The position numbers and the translations under genes are program-made. From NCBI GenBank assembly GCA_035293405.1, contig DATDOE010000138.1:1-64000 (forward strand): a stretch of DNA of 64,000 nt. Reading direction: 5' to 3'. The notes under the pieces are model-generated. The model was not told the origin of the DNA, did no database searches, and saw only the letters and a program-made list of their open reading frames with translations. The DNA is from Gp6-AA40 sp035293405. Its GTDB lineage: Bacteria; Acidobacteriota; Vicinamibacteria; Vicinamibacterales; UBA2999. Positions 24,189 to 32,808 of this stretch are shown here, piece after piece; position 1 is the stretch's first letter; every line of letters starts with the position of its first letter.

Positions 24189-25226
24189 ATGGCCATAGCC
24201 GCCCCTCTCGCATCGGATCGTTCCGCCGGCACGCCGGCGCGGCTCACGCGCGTGGCGATTGCCGGCGCCACGGGCTATGCCGGGCAGGAACTGGTCAGGA
24301 TTCTGGCGCGCCATCCTGCCGTGACGCTGACCGCCGCGATGTCATCGGGGGCGACGAGCGCACCGCGTCCGATGCCGGCCCTGGCCCGCATCTGGGCCGG
24401 CGAGGTCGTGCCGCTCGATGCCGATCGCCTCGCGCGCGATGCCGACGTCGTGTTTCTGGCGCTGCCCGAGGCCGCATCCGCGGAGCTGGCGCCGACGCTG
24501 CTCGGGCGAGGCCTGCGCGTCATCGACCTCTCCGGCGCGTTCCGAATCCGAGGTGACGCCGATCGCCAGCGGTGGTACCCGGCAACCGCGACGCTGCCCG
24601 AAGGCACGGTCTACGGGATGACGGAGGGCCATCAGGACGCCATTCGCGACGCGCGCCTCGTCTCCAACCCCGGGTGCTATCCCACGGCGGCGCTGCTGGC
24701 GCTCGGACCGCTCGCCGCGGCGGGGCTGCTCGAGGGCGCGATCTTCGTAGACGCGAAGTCGGGCGTGTCCGGCGCGGGCAAGACACCTTCGGATCGGACG
24801 CACTTCTCCGAGAACCACGGCAGCGTAGCCGCCTATGCCGTGTTCTCGCATCGCCACACCGTCGAGATCGAGCAGGAGCTTGGCCGGATGGTGACGTTCG
24901 TGCCGCATCTGGTGCCGCTTGACCGCGGCATTCTTGAAACCATTTACGGCTCGCTGGCGCCGGGAACCACGGAGAGCCAGGTTGCCGATGTGCTCACGCG
25001 CGCGTACGCCAGCGCGCCCTTCGTTCGGCTGACCGGCAACGCGCTGCCCGAGATCAAGCACGTCGCGCACACGAACTTCTGCGACATCGGCTGGAAGGTC
25101 GACGAAGCGGGTCGCCGTATCGTGCTCGTGGCAGTGATCGACAACCTGATCAAAGGGGCGGCCGGATCGGCGGTGCAGAACCTGAACGTCCTGCTCGGCC
25201 TCGACGAGCGGACCGGGCTGCTGTGA
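24189..25226 (+). CDS. argC: N-acetyl-gamma-glutamyl-phosphate reductase
   Basis: This 345-residue NADPH-dependent reductase performs the third step of arginine synthesis. It has the Rossmann start RVAIAGATGYAGQELVRIL (21-39), the catalytic Cys163 in VSNPGCYPTAALL and DAKSGVSGAGKTP with SENHGSVAAYAVFSHRH. I placed the start at 24189 (MAIAAP); the longer frame would begin inside the promoter. It heads the rightward argC-argB-argD-NAGS-argJ-argF operon and ends in GTGA overlap with argB. Confidence 0.94.
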   Translation: MAIAAPLASDRSAGTPARLTRVAIAGATGYAGQELVRILARHPAVTLTAAMSSGATSAPRPMPALARIWAGEVVPLDADRLARDADVVFLALPEAASAELAPTLLGRGLRVIDLSGAFRIRGDADRQRWYPATATLPEGTVYGMTEGHQDAIRDARLVSNPGCYPTAALLALGPLAAAGLLEGAIFVDAKSGVSGAGKTPSDRTHFSENHGSVAAYAVFSHRHTVEIEQELGRMVTFVPHLVPLDRGILETIYGSLAPGTTESQVADVLTRAYASAPFVRLTGNALPEIKHVAHTNFCDIGWKVDEAGRRIVLVAVIDNLIKGAAGSAVQNLNVLLGLDERTGLL

Positions 25227-26038
25227 CCAAACCGCCGCGGATCGTCCTGAAGCTGGGTGGCGAGCTGCTCGAACAGGCCCAGGACGTCGAACGCGTCGCC
25301 GCAGCGATCGCCCGGCTCGCGCGTCGTTCGGCGCTGGTCGTCGTGCACGGCGGAGGCAAGGAGATCGACGCGGCTCTGGCCACTGCGGGCATCGCCAAGC
25401 AGCAGGTCGACGGTCTGCGGGTGACCGATGCGCGAACCCTCGATGTCGTGGTCGCCGTCCTGGCTGGCGCGATTAACACGCGGCTCGTGGCTGCGGTGCG
25501 GCGGGCGGGTGGAAAACCCGTTGGCTTGACCGGCGCGGATGCCACGGTGGCCACCGTCAAACGCGCGGCGCCGATCGTCAGCGTCGCGGGCGCGTCGGTG
25601 GACCTTGGACTGGTTGGGGCGCCGATACGCAATGGCGCCCCGCAGCTGCTGACGGACTTGCTCGCCCGCGGATACGTGCCCATCGTCGCCTGCATCGGTG
25701 CGACGCGCGATGGCCAGTTGCTGAACGTCAACGCCGATACGCTGGCGTCACATCTGGCCGCCGCGATTGGCGCGAAGCGGCTGGTGATTGCCGGTGGGAC
25801 GTCCGGCGTGCTCGACGACCAGGGGCACACGATCGCGCGGCTCACGAGGCGGGAGGCGGCGCGGCTCGTGAAGGCTGGCACGGCAAACAAGGGCATGGTG
25901 GCCAAACTGCAGGCCTGCCGCGCGGCGCTGCAGCAGGGCGTGGGCGATGTGGTCATCGCCGGCGGAAGAGACGTGAAGCTCGACACGCTGGCCGACGCGA
26001 AGACGTCGTTGGCCGGTTGTACACAGGTGGTGCGATGA
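25223..26038 (+). CDS. argB: Acetylglutamate kinase
   Basis: The 271-residue amino-acid kinase phosphorylates N-acetylglutamate. The ATP/phosphate Lys is in IVLKLGGELL, the Gly-rich loop in VVVHGGGKEIDAAL and the ADP site in LLNVNADTLASHLAAAIGA. It lacks the extra N-terminal helix of arginine-inhibited kinases, so feedback inhibition may rest elsewhere. The GTG start overlaps the argC stop (GTGA) and its own stop overlaps the argD start (ATGA). Confidence 0.93.
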   Translation: MTKPPRIVLKLGGELLEQAQDVERVAAAIARLARRSALVVVHGGGKEIDAALATAGIAKQQVDGLRVTDARTLDVVVAVLAGAINTRLVAAVRRAGGKPVGLTGADATVATVKRAAPIVSVAGASVDLGLVGAPIRNGAPQLLTDLLARGYVPIVACIGATRDGQLLNVNADTLASHLAAAIGAKRLVIAGGTSGVLDDQGHTIARLTRREAARLVKAGTANKGMVAKLQACRAALQQGVGDVVIAGGRDVKLDTLADAKTSLAGCTQVVR

Positions 26039-27249
26039 AGATCACATTCGACGACATTCAGGCGAGAGAGTCCCAGCACGTGCTTCAGACCTATCGGCGC
26101 CAGCCGGTGGCGTTCGTGCGCGGAAAGGGACCTCGTCTCTATGACGTGGATGGCCGCGAGTATCTCGACTTCGTGTCGGGCATCGGCGTGGCGTCACTCG
26201 GCCATGCGCATCCGGGCCTGGCCGCCGTGGTCGCGGACCAGGCGTCCACGCTGCTGCACACGTCGAATCTCTACTACCACCCGTTCCAGGCCGACGCCGC
26301 CGCGCGTCTGTCGACCTTGTCCGGGCTGCCCCGCGCGTTCTTCTGCAACAGCGGCACCGAAGCCAACGAGGCGTGTCTGAAGTTCGCCCGCCGTTACTGG
26401 CACACGCAAGGGGCGAAGGATCGCGTCGGATTCGTGGCCATCGAGAATGCATTCGCCGGTCGGACGATGGGTGCGCTGTCGGTGACCTACGACGAGCACT
26501 ATCGCGCGCCCTTCGGCCCATTGGTGGGACCGGTCACGTTCGTCAGCGCCAACGAGCCCGACGCGCTCATGGCGGCGGTATCAGATCGCACGGCCGCGAT
26601 CATCGCCGAGCCAATTCGCGGTGAGGGTGGGGTGCGGCCCCTGCCGCGGGCGTTCTCGGACGCGATCATGGATGTCTGCCGCCGGACCGGAACGCTCCTG
26701 ATCGCCGACGAGGTGCAGACCGGCCTCGGGCGAACGGGATACCCGTTCTACTCGCAGGCCCTCGGCTGGCAGCCCGATCTGATGTCGGTCGGCAAGGCGC
26801 TCGGATCGGGTGTGCCGGTTGGCGCGGCGCTGGTTTCCGAACGCGTGGCCCAGACAATTTCCGCGGGCGATCACGGCAGCACGTATGGCGGCAACCTGCT
26901 GGCGATGCGTGCCGCGTCGTTCGTCCTCGAACAGTTGATGGACCGCGGCCTGATCGAGCATGTGCAGGCAGTCGGCGCCCACCTCGAACGACGGCTGCGG
27001 ACGCTGGCGCTCAAGCATCCGGTGATCCTTGAAGTTCGCGGGGCTGGACTGATGCGGGGAGTCGAGCTGCGCGTCGATGCGACGCCGGTCATCGACCAGG
27101 CGCGGCAGAACGGGCTCCTTGTCAATCGGACCAGCGGGACGGTCGTCCGCTTGTTGCCGGCACTCACCATCGAAGCGGCGGACATTGACGCGGGGATTGA
27201 GATTCTCGACGCGGTACTGGCGACGGTCGCCACGGAGGTGCATGCATGA
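26035..27249 (+). CDS. argD: Acetylornithine aminotransferase
   Basis: This 404-residue class III PLP aminotransferase has GTEANEACLKFAR, EPIRGEGGVRPL, LLIADEVQTGLGRTG and the PLP-lysine in LMSVGKALGSGVP. It converts N-acetylglutamate semialdehyde to N-acetylornithine and may also act in lysine synthesis. The start at 26035 uses ATGA overlap with argB, and the stop overlaps the next gene (ATGA). Confidence 0.93.
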   Translation: MKITFDDIQARESQHVLQTYRRQPVAFVRGKGPRLYDVDGREYLDFVSGIGVASLGHAHPGLAAVVADQASTLLHTSNLYYHPFQADAAARLSTLSGLPRAFFCNSGTEANEACLKFARRYWHTQGAKDRVGFVAIENAFAGRTMGALSVTYDEHYRAPFGPLVGPVTFVSANEPDALMAAVSDRTAAIIAEPIRGEGGVRPLPRAFSDAIMDVCRRTGTLLIADEVQTGLGRTGYPFYSQALGWQPDLMSVGKALGSGVPVGAALVSERVAQTISAGDHGSTYGGNLLAMRAASFVLEQLMDRGLIEHVQAVGAHLERRLRTLALKHPVILEVRGAGLMRGVELRVDATPVIDQARQNGLLVNRTSGTVVRLLPALTIEAADIDAGIEILDAVLATVATEVHA

Positions 27250-27848
27250 GGACCGCTCACGCGGCAGCTGTCCAGATCATCGGTCCGCGCCGGCCGTCAG
27301 CGTCACCGCGGCCGACCCTGGCAAGGGGCCGGACGAACGCGGCTCGCAAGCTCGCGATCCGAGCGGCGACGTCCAACGATGCCGAGGCCATCTACGGTTT
27401 GATCGCCGAGCACGCCGTGGAAGGCCACCTCCTTCCGCGACGACTCGAGGAAATCGCCGTGCACGCGTCCCGCTTCGTCGTCGCGATACAAGGCGGCCAT
27501 ATCGTGGCCTGCGCCGATCTCGCGCCGCTCAGCCGGCGCGTCGCCGAAGTGCGATCGCTCGTTGTCCGGGATGACGCGCGGTCCAACGGCGTCGGCCGGC
27601 GCATTGTCGACGAGCTGGCGCGCCGTGCTTCGGAGGCCGGCTTCGAAACGCTGTGCGCGTTCACGCACGCGGCCGGCTATTTCGTGCACATGGGATTCTC
27701 GATCGTGCCGCATGCGTGGCTGCCGGAGAAGATCGAGGCCGACTGCCGTTCGTGCGCGCAATTCCGAACCTGCGGCCAGTACGCCGTGATGCTGCCGCTT
27801 GTCCGTGCACACCACGCCTGTGTGCCACTCACCGCCCTGCATGGCTGA
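27246..27848 (+). CDS. Short-form N-acetylglutamate synthase (GNAT family)
   Basis: The 200-residue GNAT protein has the acetyl-CoA motif VRSLVVRDDARSNGVGRRIV (residues about 100-119). Its C-terminal HAWLPEKIEADCRSCAQFR has the spaced cysteines (DC-x2-C-x4-x2-C) typical of short NAGS enzymes found in arg operons. Its position between argD and argJ supports this. ArgJ normally also supplies this activity, so the two may be redundant or differently regulated. A basic, low-complexity N-terminus (1-30) precedes the fold, so the true start could be later. Confidence 0.8.
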   Translation: MRTAHAAAVQIIGPRRPSASPRPTLARGRTNAARKLAIRAATSNDAEAIYGLIAEHAVEGHLLPRRLEEIAVHASRFVVAIQGGHIVACADLAPLSRRVAEVRSLVVRDDARSNGVGRRIVDELARRASEAGFETLCAFTHAAGYFVHMGFSIVPHAWLPEKIEADCRSCAQFRTCGQYAVMLPLVRAHHACVPLTALHG

Positions 27849-29082
27849 CGTGTCCTCGACGATTCGTGATGTCACGATCGCTCCCGCATCCGGCGGCGTC
27901 ACCGCGCCGCGGGGTTTCCGGTCGGCGGCGCTGCACTGCGGAATCAAGGTCAAAGCCGCAGCGCTCGATCTGGCTGTACTCGCCGCCGACGGGAACGCGT
28001 CGGCGGCCGGGCTCTTCACGACGAACCTCGCGCAGGCGGCTCCCGTGCTCGTCTCGAAGCGGCACCTGAAGCGGAGCGGGGGCATCGCGCGGGCGATCGT
28101 GGTGAACAGCGGCTGCGCGAATGCCTGCACCGGAACTCAAGGAATGGCCGATGCCGATCGCATGGCCGCCGAGGTTGCCTCGGGACTCGCGTGCAGTCCT
28201 GACCAGGTGCTCGTCGCGTCAACGGGTGTCATCGGTGTGAACCTGAAGATGGACAAGGTCGTGCCGGGCATCCGCACCGCCGTTCCCGCGCTCGCTCGAG
28301 GCCATGGAAGCGAGGCCGCGCAGGCGATCATGACGACCGATCCGTTTCCGAAGGAGTACGCGGTTACCGTGCAGACGGGCGGCGGCTCGTTCACGGTCGG
28401 CGGCACCGCGAAAGGGTCGGGCATGATCGAGCCCAGGATGGCCACCATGCTTGGCTTCCTGACCACCGACGCGCGGGTGTCTCCGGCGCTGCTCCATCGC
28501 GCGCTCGTGGAGTCGGCACAGGACACCTTCAACGCGATCACCGTCGATGGCGAGTGCTCCACCAACGACTCACTCTTCGCCATGGCCTCGGGCGCGAGCG
28601 GCGTGAGCATCGACGACGACTCCTATCCGGCGCTCCTGGAAGGGCTGCTCGCGGTGTCGCGCGAGCTGGCCATCGGGATCGTCCGCGGCGGCGAGGGCGC
28701 GACGAAGCTGATTGAAGTCACTGTCCACGATGCTCGCACTCGAGACGAGGCCCGCCAGGTCGCGAGAACGATCGCCAACTCGCCTCTCGTCAAGACGGCG
28801 GTGCACGGCGCGGATCCCAATTGGGGACGAATCGTGGCCGCGGCGGGCCGCGCCGGCGTGCTCTTCGACATCGATCGGGCCACCGTCCACGTGGGCGGCA
28901 TTCTCCTCTTCGAAAACGGGCTTCCGCATGACGAGGCCGCGCCTCGAGCGGCCGAACACCTGAAGCGCACCGACGTGCATATCGATGTCAGCCTCGGTTC
29001 GGGAGGCGGCGCCGGCGCCACGATCTGGACCTGTGACCTGAGCGCCGAGTACGTGCGGATCAACGGGGAGTACCGCACCTGA
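27841..29082 (+). CDS. argJ: Bifunctional ornithine acetyltransferase / N-acetylglutamate synthase ArgJ
   Basis: This 413-residue Ntn-type self-cleaving enzyme transfers the acetyl group from acetylornithine to glutamate. It shows VVNSGCANACTG, KGSGMIEPRMATMLGFLTTD with the A-T autocleavage site that makes alpha and beta chains, DTFNAITVDGECSTNDS and DPNWGRIVAAAGRAG. The start is ATG 27841, which overlaps the NAGS gene by 8 bases and matches family N-termini; the longer frame is a shadow of that gene. It ends in TGATG overlap with argF. Confidence 0.93.
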   Translation: MADVSSTIRDVTIAPASGGVTAPRGFRSAALHCGIKVKAAALDLAVLAADGNASAAGLFTTNLAQAAPVLVSKRHLKRSGGIARAIVVNSGCANACTGTQGMADADRMAAEVASGLACSPDQVLVASTGVIGVNLKMDKVVPGIRTAVPALARGHGSEAAQAIMTTDPFPKEYAVTVQTGGGSFTVGGTAKGSGMIEPRMATMLGFLTTDARVSPALLHRALVESAQDTFNAITVDGECSTNDSLFAMASGASGVSIDDDSYPALLEGLLAVSRELAIGIVRGGEGATKLIEVTVHDARTRDEARQVARTIANSPLVKTAVHGADPNWGRIVAAAGRAGVLFDIDRATVHVGGILLFENGLPHDEAAPRAAEHLKRTDVHIDVSLGSGGGAGATIWTCDLSAEYVRINGEYRT

Positions 29083-30029
29083 TGGAGGCGGCCCCGCCCG
29101 TCGCCTTCGCGAAAGACTTCCTCTCGATCCTCGACCTGACACCCGTCGATCTCGAGCGGCTGTTGACGACCGCGGCCCAGATGAAAATCGACCGTCGGGC
29201 CGGACGGCAGTCCGCGCCGACGCTCGCGGGATTGCACGTCGCATTGCTCTTCGAAAAGCCGTCGCTCCGTACTCGTTCGACGTTCGAGATTGCGATCCGT
29301 GAGCTCGGCGGCGACACGCTTCACCTGCCCGCACAGTTCGCGGAGGGCGTACGTGAACCGCTCGAGGACGTGGCGCGGAACCTCGAGCGCTGGGTCCGGG
29401 CACTCGTCATCCGCACGTTCGAACAGGAGAAGGCCGCGCTCATCGCCGCCGCCGGCCGGCAGCTCCATGTGATCAACGCGCTGACCGACGAAGAGCATCC
29501 ATGCCAGGCGCTGGCCGACGCGTTCACCATGCGGGAGCGCTGGGGCGACTGCCGCGGTCGCAAGGTGGCCTTCATCGGCGATGGGAACAATGTCGCCACG
29601 TCGCTGGCACACGCCGCAAGCATGCTTGGGGTCACCCTCCACGTGGCCTCACCAGCCGGCTACGAACTGCCGGATCACGTTATCGACAGAACAGCGCGGG
29701 TCGCTCGTGATGGCGCCGAAGTCCGTCGTTTCAGCAATCCTCGCCAGGCCGTGGCGGGCGTCGATGCCGTGTACACCGACGTGTGGACCTCGATGGGTGA
29801 GGAAGCAGAAGCCGACGACCGCCGCCGCGCCTTCGCGCCCTATCAGGTCAACAGCGCGCTGATGTCCGCCGCGGCCGCTGGCGCGCTGTTCATGCACTGT
29901 CTGCCCGCGCATCGCGGCGAAGAGGTCACCTCGGACGTGATCGATTCACCGGCATCGGTCGTCTTCGATCAGGCTGAGAACCGCCTTCACACCCAGAAGG
30001 CTCTTCTGCAGATGCTGCTCGGAAGTTAG
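29082..30029 (+). CDS. argF: Ornithine carbamoyltransferase
   Basis: The 315-residue enzyme makes citrulline from ornithine and carbamoyl phosphate. The carbamoyl-phosphate motif EKPSLRTRSTFE, HPCQALAD, the ornithine loop DVWTSMGEE and MHCLPAHRGEEVTSDV are all present. This set indicates ornithine rather than acetylornithine as substrate. It is the last gene of the argC operon, starting on the argJ stop codon. Confidence 0.94.
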   Translation: MEAAPPVAFAKDFLSILDLTPVDLERLLTTAAQMKIDRRAGRQSAPTLAGLHVALLFEKPSLRTRSTFEIAIRELGGDTLHLPAQFAEGVREPLEDVARNLERWVRALVIRTFEQEKAALIAAAGRQLHVINALTDEEHPCQALADAFTMRERWGDCRGRKVAFIGDGNNVATSLAHAASMLGVTLHVASPAGYELPDHVIDRTARVARDGAEVRRFSNPRQAVAGVDAVYTDVWTSMGEEAEADDRRRAFAPYQVNSALMSAAAAGALFMHCLPAHRGEEVTSDVIDSPASVVFDQAENRLHTQKALLQMLLGS

Positions 30030-30085
30030 ATCGTTCGGGTCGTTCGGGTCGTTCAGATCCTTCCAAGCGAGTAAGATCCCATGTC

Positions 30086-31771
30086 GTGAAGCCCTGGCTG
30101 GCGCACTACGACTCCGACGTCCGCCCCTCGATCGCCCCCTATCCCGACAAGACGCTGCTCGACTATCTCGATCAGCTCGCCAGCGACCACGGCTCGAAGA
30201 CCGCGCTCTTGTTCAAAGGGAGCGTCGTCTCCTACGGCCAGCTCGACGCGGACAGCACCGCGTGCGCCGCGGCGCTGTGGAGCCTGGGCGTCCGCAAGGG
30301 CGATCGCGTCGCCCTGCTGCTGCCGAACTGCCCGCAATTCCTCGTCGCCGAATTCGGCGCCTGGAAGATCGGCGCGGTGGTCGTCGGCGTCAACCCCACC
30401 TACACCGAGCGAGAGCTCGAGCAGGCGCTCGACTCGATGCGTGTGGACACGGTCATCACGCTCACGCCGTTCTACACGCGGATCAAACAGGTCCAGGGGC
30501 GAACCGGCGTCCGTCACGTCATCGCCACATCGATCAAGGAGTACCTGCCGCCGTCCCTCCGCGTGCTCTTCACGCTGTTCAAGGAGAAGAAGGATGGCCA
30601 TCGGATCGAGATCAGCGCCGATGACGTCTGGCTGAAAGACCTGCTCAGGAAGCACCGCCACTCCCCTCGTCCGTCGGTGACCGTAGGTCCCGATGACCAG
30701 GCCGTCATCCTCTCGAGCGGCGGCACGACCGGTACACCGAAAGGCGTCGTCGGCCTTCACCGGCATTACGTGGCGGCTGGTCTGCAGCTCTACGAATGGA
30801 CGAAGTCGGCGAAGAAACCCTGGGTCGACGTCATCATGCTTCCGCTGCCGCTCTTCCATGTGTACGCCAATGTGGGCGTGCAGCCGCTCGCCTTCGTCGG
30901 ACCGAACCCCCTCTCCCTCGTTCCGAATCCTCGCGACATCGGCGACCTCCTGAAGACCATCAAGCAGGTCAAGCCCGCCTTCTTCAACGGCGTGCCGACG
31001 ATGTACACGGCCATGCTGAATCATCCCGACGTTCGTGCCGGGAAGGTCGACCTGCGATCGATCAAACTGTGCATCTGCGGCGCGGCGGCGCTCATGGCCG
31101 AAACCAAACGTCAGTTCGAGGAGCAAACGGGTGCGGTGATTCTCGAGGGCTACTCACTCACCGAAGCCATGATGGCGTGCTGCATCAACCCGGTGCAGGG
31201 CACCAAGAAGACCGGGTCGATTGGCATGCCGCTTCCCGACGTCGAAATCCGCATCGTCGACGTCGAAGACGCCACGAAGGAAAAGTCGACCGGCGAGGTT
31301 GGCGAGATGCTCCTGCGCGCGCCGCAGTGCATGTCGGAGTACTGGAACAACCCGCTCGAGACGCTGGAGACCCTGCGTTCGTACGGCGAGGGCGCACCCT
31401 GGCTCCATACCGGAGACCTCGCCTATCTGGATGACGAGGGCTACATCTTCCTGGTCGATCGCAAGAAGGACATGATCAAGACGAGCGGCTTCCAGGTATG
31501 GCCGCGGGAGATCGAAGAGGTCATCTCTGCGCACCCGTCGGTGCTCGAGGTCGGCGTCGCCGGCATTCCAGACGCGGTCAAAGGCGAGGTCGCGAAAGCC
31601 TGGGTGGTATTGAAACCTGGCAGCAACTCGACCGAAGACAAATTGCGCGCCTATTGCCGGGAGCGGCTGGCGCCATACAAAGTGCCCGCGAAAGTTGAAT
31701 TCCGGAAAGAGCTGCCCAAGACGATGGTCGGGAAAGTGCTGCGCCGCGTGCTCGCCGCGGAAACCAGGTAA
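30086..31771 (+). CDS. Long-chain acyl-CoA synthetase (AMP-binding, FadD-like)
   Basis: This 561-residue ANL-superfamily enzyme activates fatty acids to acyl-CoA. The P-loop is LSSGGTTGTPKGVVGLHRHY; the adenylation motif GYSLTEAMMACCINP, the LHTGDLAYLDDEGY hinge region and the C-terminal catalytic lysine in PKTMVGKVLRRVL follow. The family is soluble or membrane-associated. The start is a GTG. The 56-base gap after argF, with a TCGTTCGGG triplet repeat, suggests an independent transcript. Confidence 0.9.
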   Translation: MKPWLAHYDSDVRPSIAPYPDKTLLDYLDQLASDHGSKTALLFKGSVVSYGQLDADSTACAAALWSLGVRKGDRVALLLPNCPQFLVAEFGAWKIGAVVVGVNPTYTERELEQALDSMRVDTVITLTPFYTRIKQVQGRTGVRHVIATSIKEYLPPSLRVLFTLFKEKKDGHRIEISADDVWLKDLLRKHRHSPRPSVTVGPDDQAVILSSGGTTGTPKGVVGLHRHYVAAGLQLYEWTKSAKKPWVDVIMLPLPLFHVYANVGVQPLAFVGPNPLSLVPNPRDIGDLLKTIKQVKPAFFNGVPTMYTAMLNHPDVRAGKVDLRSIKLCICGAAALMAETKRQFEEQTGAVILEGYSLTEAMMACCINPVQGTKKTGSIGMPLPDVEIRIVDVEDATKEKSTGEVGEMLLRAPQCMSEYWNNPLETLETLRSYGEGAPWLHTGDLAYLDDEGYIFLVDRKKDMIKTSGFQVWPREIEEVISAHPSVLEVGVAGIPDAVKGEVAKAWVVLKPGSNSTEDKLRAYCRERLAPYKVPAKVEFRKELPKTMVGKVLRRVLAAETR

Positions 31772-31780
31772 GCGACGCGC

Positions 31781-32542
31781 CTATTGCGCCCCGATCGCCT
31801 TGACGTCAATCCCCGCGGCGATCAGTGCCTGACGGATCTTCGCGGCCAGCGCCGCCGCCCCGGGCGTATCGCCGTGGACGCAGATGGTCTCCACGTCGAG
31901 AGGAACGCGAGAGCCGTCCACCGCAACCACCACGTGGTCCCGAGCCATCATGACCGCCCGGCTGACGACGGTCCCTGCGTCATCGATGACCGCACCTGGC
32001 TGGCTCCGTGGAACGAGCGTTCCGTCGGGATGATAGGCCCGATCCGCGAACGCCTCTGATGCGGTCCGCAGGCCGTGGCGACGGCCGGCCTCGATCGAGT
32101 GTGAGCCCGGGAGACCGAACAACATCAGCGATCGATCGACGGACGCCGTCGCGCGGGCGACCGCATCGGCGAGGGCCGCGTCGCGCGCGGCCATGTTGTA
32201 CAAGGCGCCATGTGGCTTCACGTGCTGAAGGCGGACGTTCTGGGCGGCAGCAATTCCAGCGAGCGCCCCGATCTGATAGACGACCATGTCCTCGACTTCG
32301 CGCGCGGTCGCCTGAAGTTCTCTTCTGCCGAACCCTGCCAAATCGGGAAACCCTGGATGAGCTCCGACCGCGGTGCCATGCTCGCGCGCGAGGGCGACCG
32401 TGGCACGCATGACGCCCGGATCGCCGGCGTGAAATCCGCACGCGACGTTCGCCGACGTAATCAGAGGCAACACCGCAGGGTCCTGCCCTAGCGTATAGGC
32501 CCCAAAGGACTCGCCGACGTCCGCATTCAGGTCAATTCGCAT
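31781..32542 (-). CDS. pxpA: 5-oxoprolinase subunit A (LamB/YcsF family)
   Basis: The 253-residue protein begins MRIDLNADVGESFGAYTLGQD and has SANVACGFHAGDPGVM, GAHPGFPDLAGFGRRE and QHVKPHGALYNMAARD, all diagnostic of the PxpA/YcsF family. With PxpB and PxpC it would form the ATP-dependent 5-oxoprolinase. Those subunits are not in the window, so it is split from its partners here. The start at 32542 is supported by the family; the upstream extension is not conserved. Confidence 0.9.
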   Translation of the reverse strand: MRIDLNADVGESFGAYTLGQDPAVLPLITSANVACGFHAGDPGVMRATVALAREHGTAVGAHPGFPDLAGFGRRELQATAREVEDMVVYQIGALAGIAAAQNVRLQHVKPHGALYNMAARDAALADAVARATASVDRSLMLFGLPGSHSIEAGRRHGLRTASEAFADRAYHPDGTLVPRSQPGAVIDDAGTVVSRAVMMARDHVVVAVDGSRVPLDVETICVHGDTPGAAALAAKIRQALIAAGIDVKAIGAQ

Positions 32543-32673
32543 ACACGACGGGTTCAAGAACAGCCGTGTAATCCTTCCCACACTGTTGGATGCCGGGAAT
32601 GACCTGAGAGGCGGATTTCCAGGGGAAAAATCTCGGCATGCTCATTGCGTTAGCAAGCACCGCCAGCCTGTGG

Positions 32674-32752
32674 TTTACGGCAGGGCGCCGTAAATGCTGG
32701 GGGGAGCCAGGCCGGCATTTCAGGATGGGGCACCTTCGGGAGCTCCATCCTG
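32674..32752 (+). other. Three consecutive hairpins ending in a UUCG stem and U-rich run
   Basis: Three adjoining inverted repeats fill this noncoding stretch. They are TTTACGGC-AGGGC-GCCGTAAA (32674-32694), AAATGCTGG paired with CCGGCATTT (32692-32720, partly exclusive with the first), and a 14-bp stem with one mismatch closed by a TTCG tetraloop (32721-32752). TATTTATTT follows. On the plus strand the last stem looks like an intrinsic terminator, although no plus-strand gene precedes it. On the minus strand it lies 57 bases after the DGQHR gene. It could be the 3' end of a small RNA, a terminator or a mobile structured repeat. Confidence 0.5.
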
Positions 32753-32808
32753 TATTTATTTCAGCGCACATTCCGCCACAGGGCGGCCCCGCAAGACATA
32801 CGAGGCGG

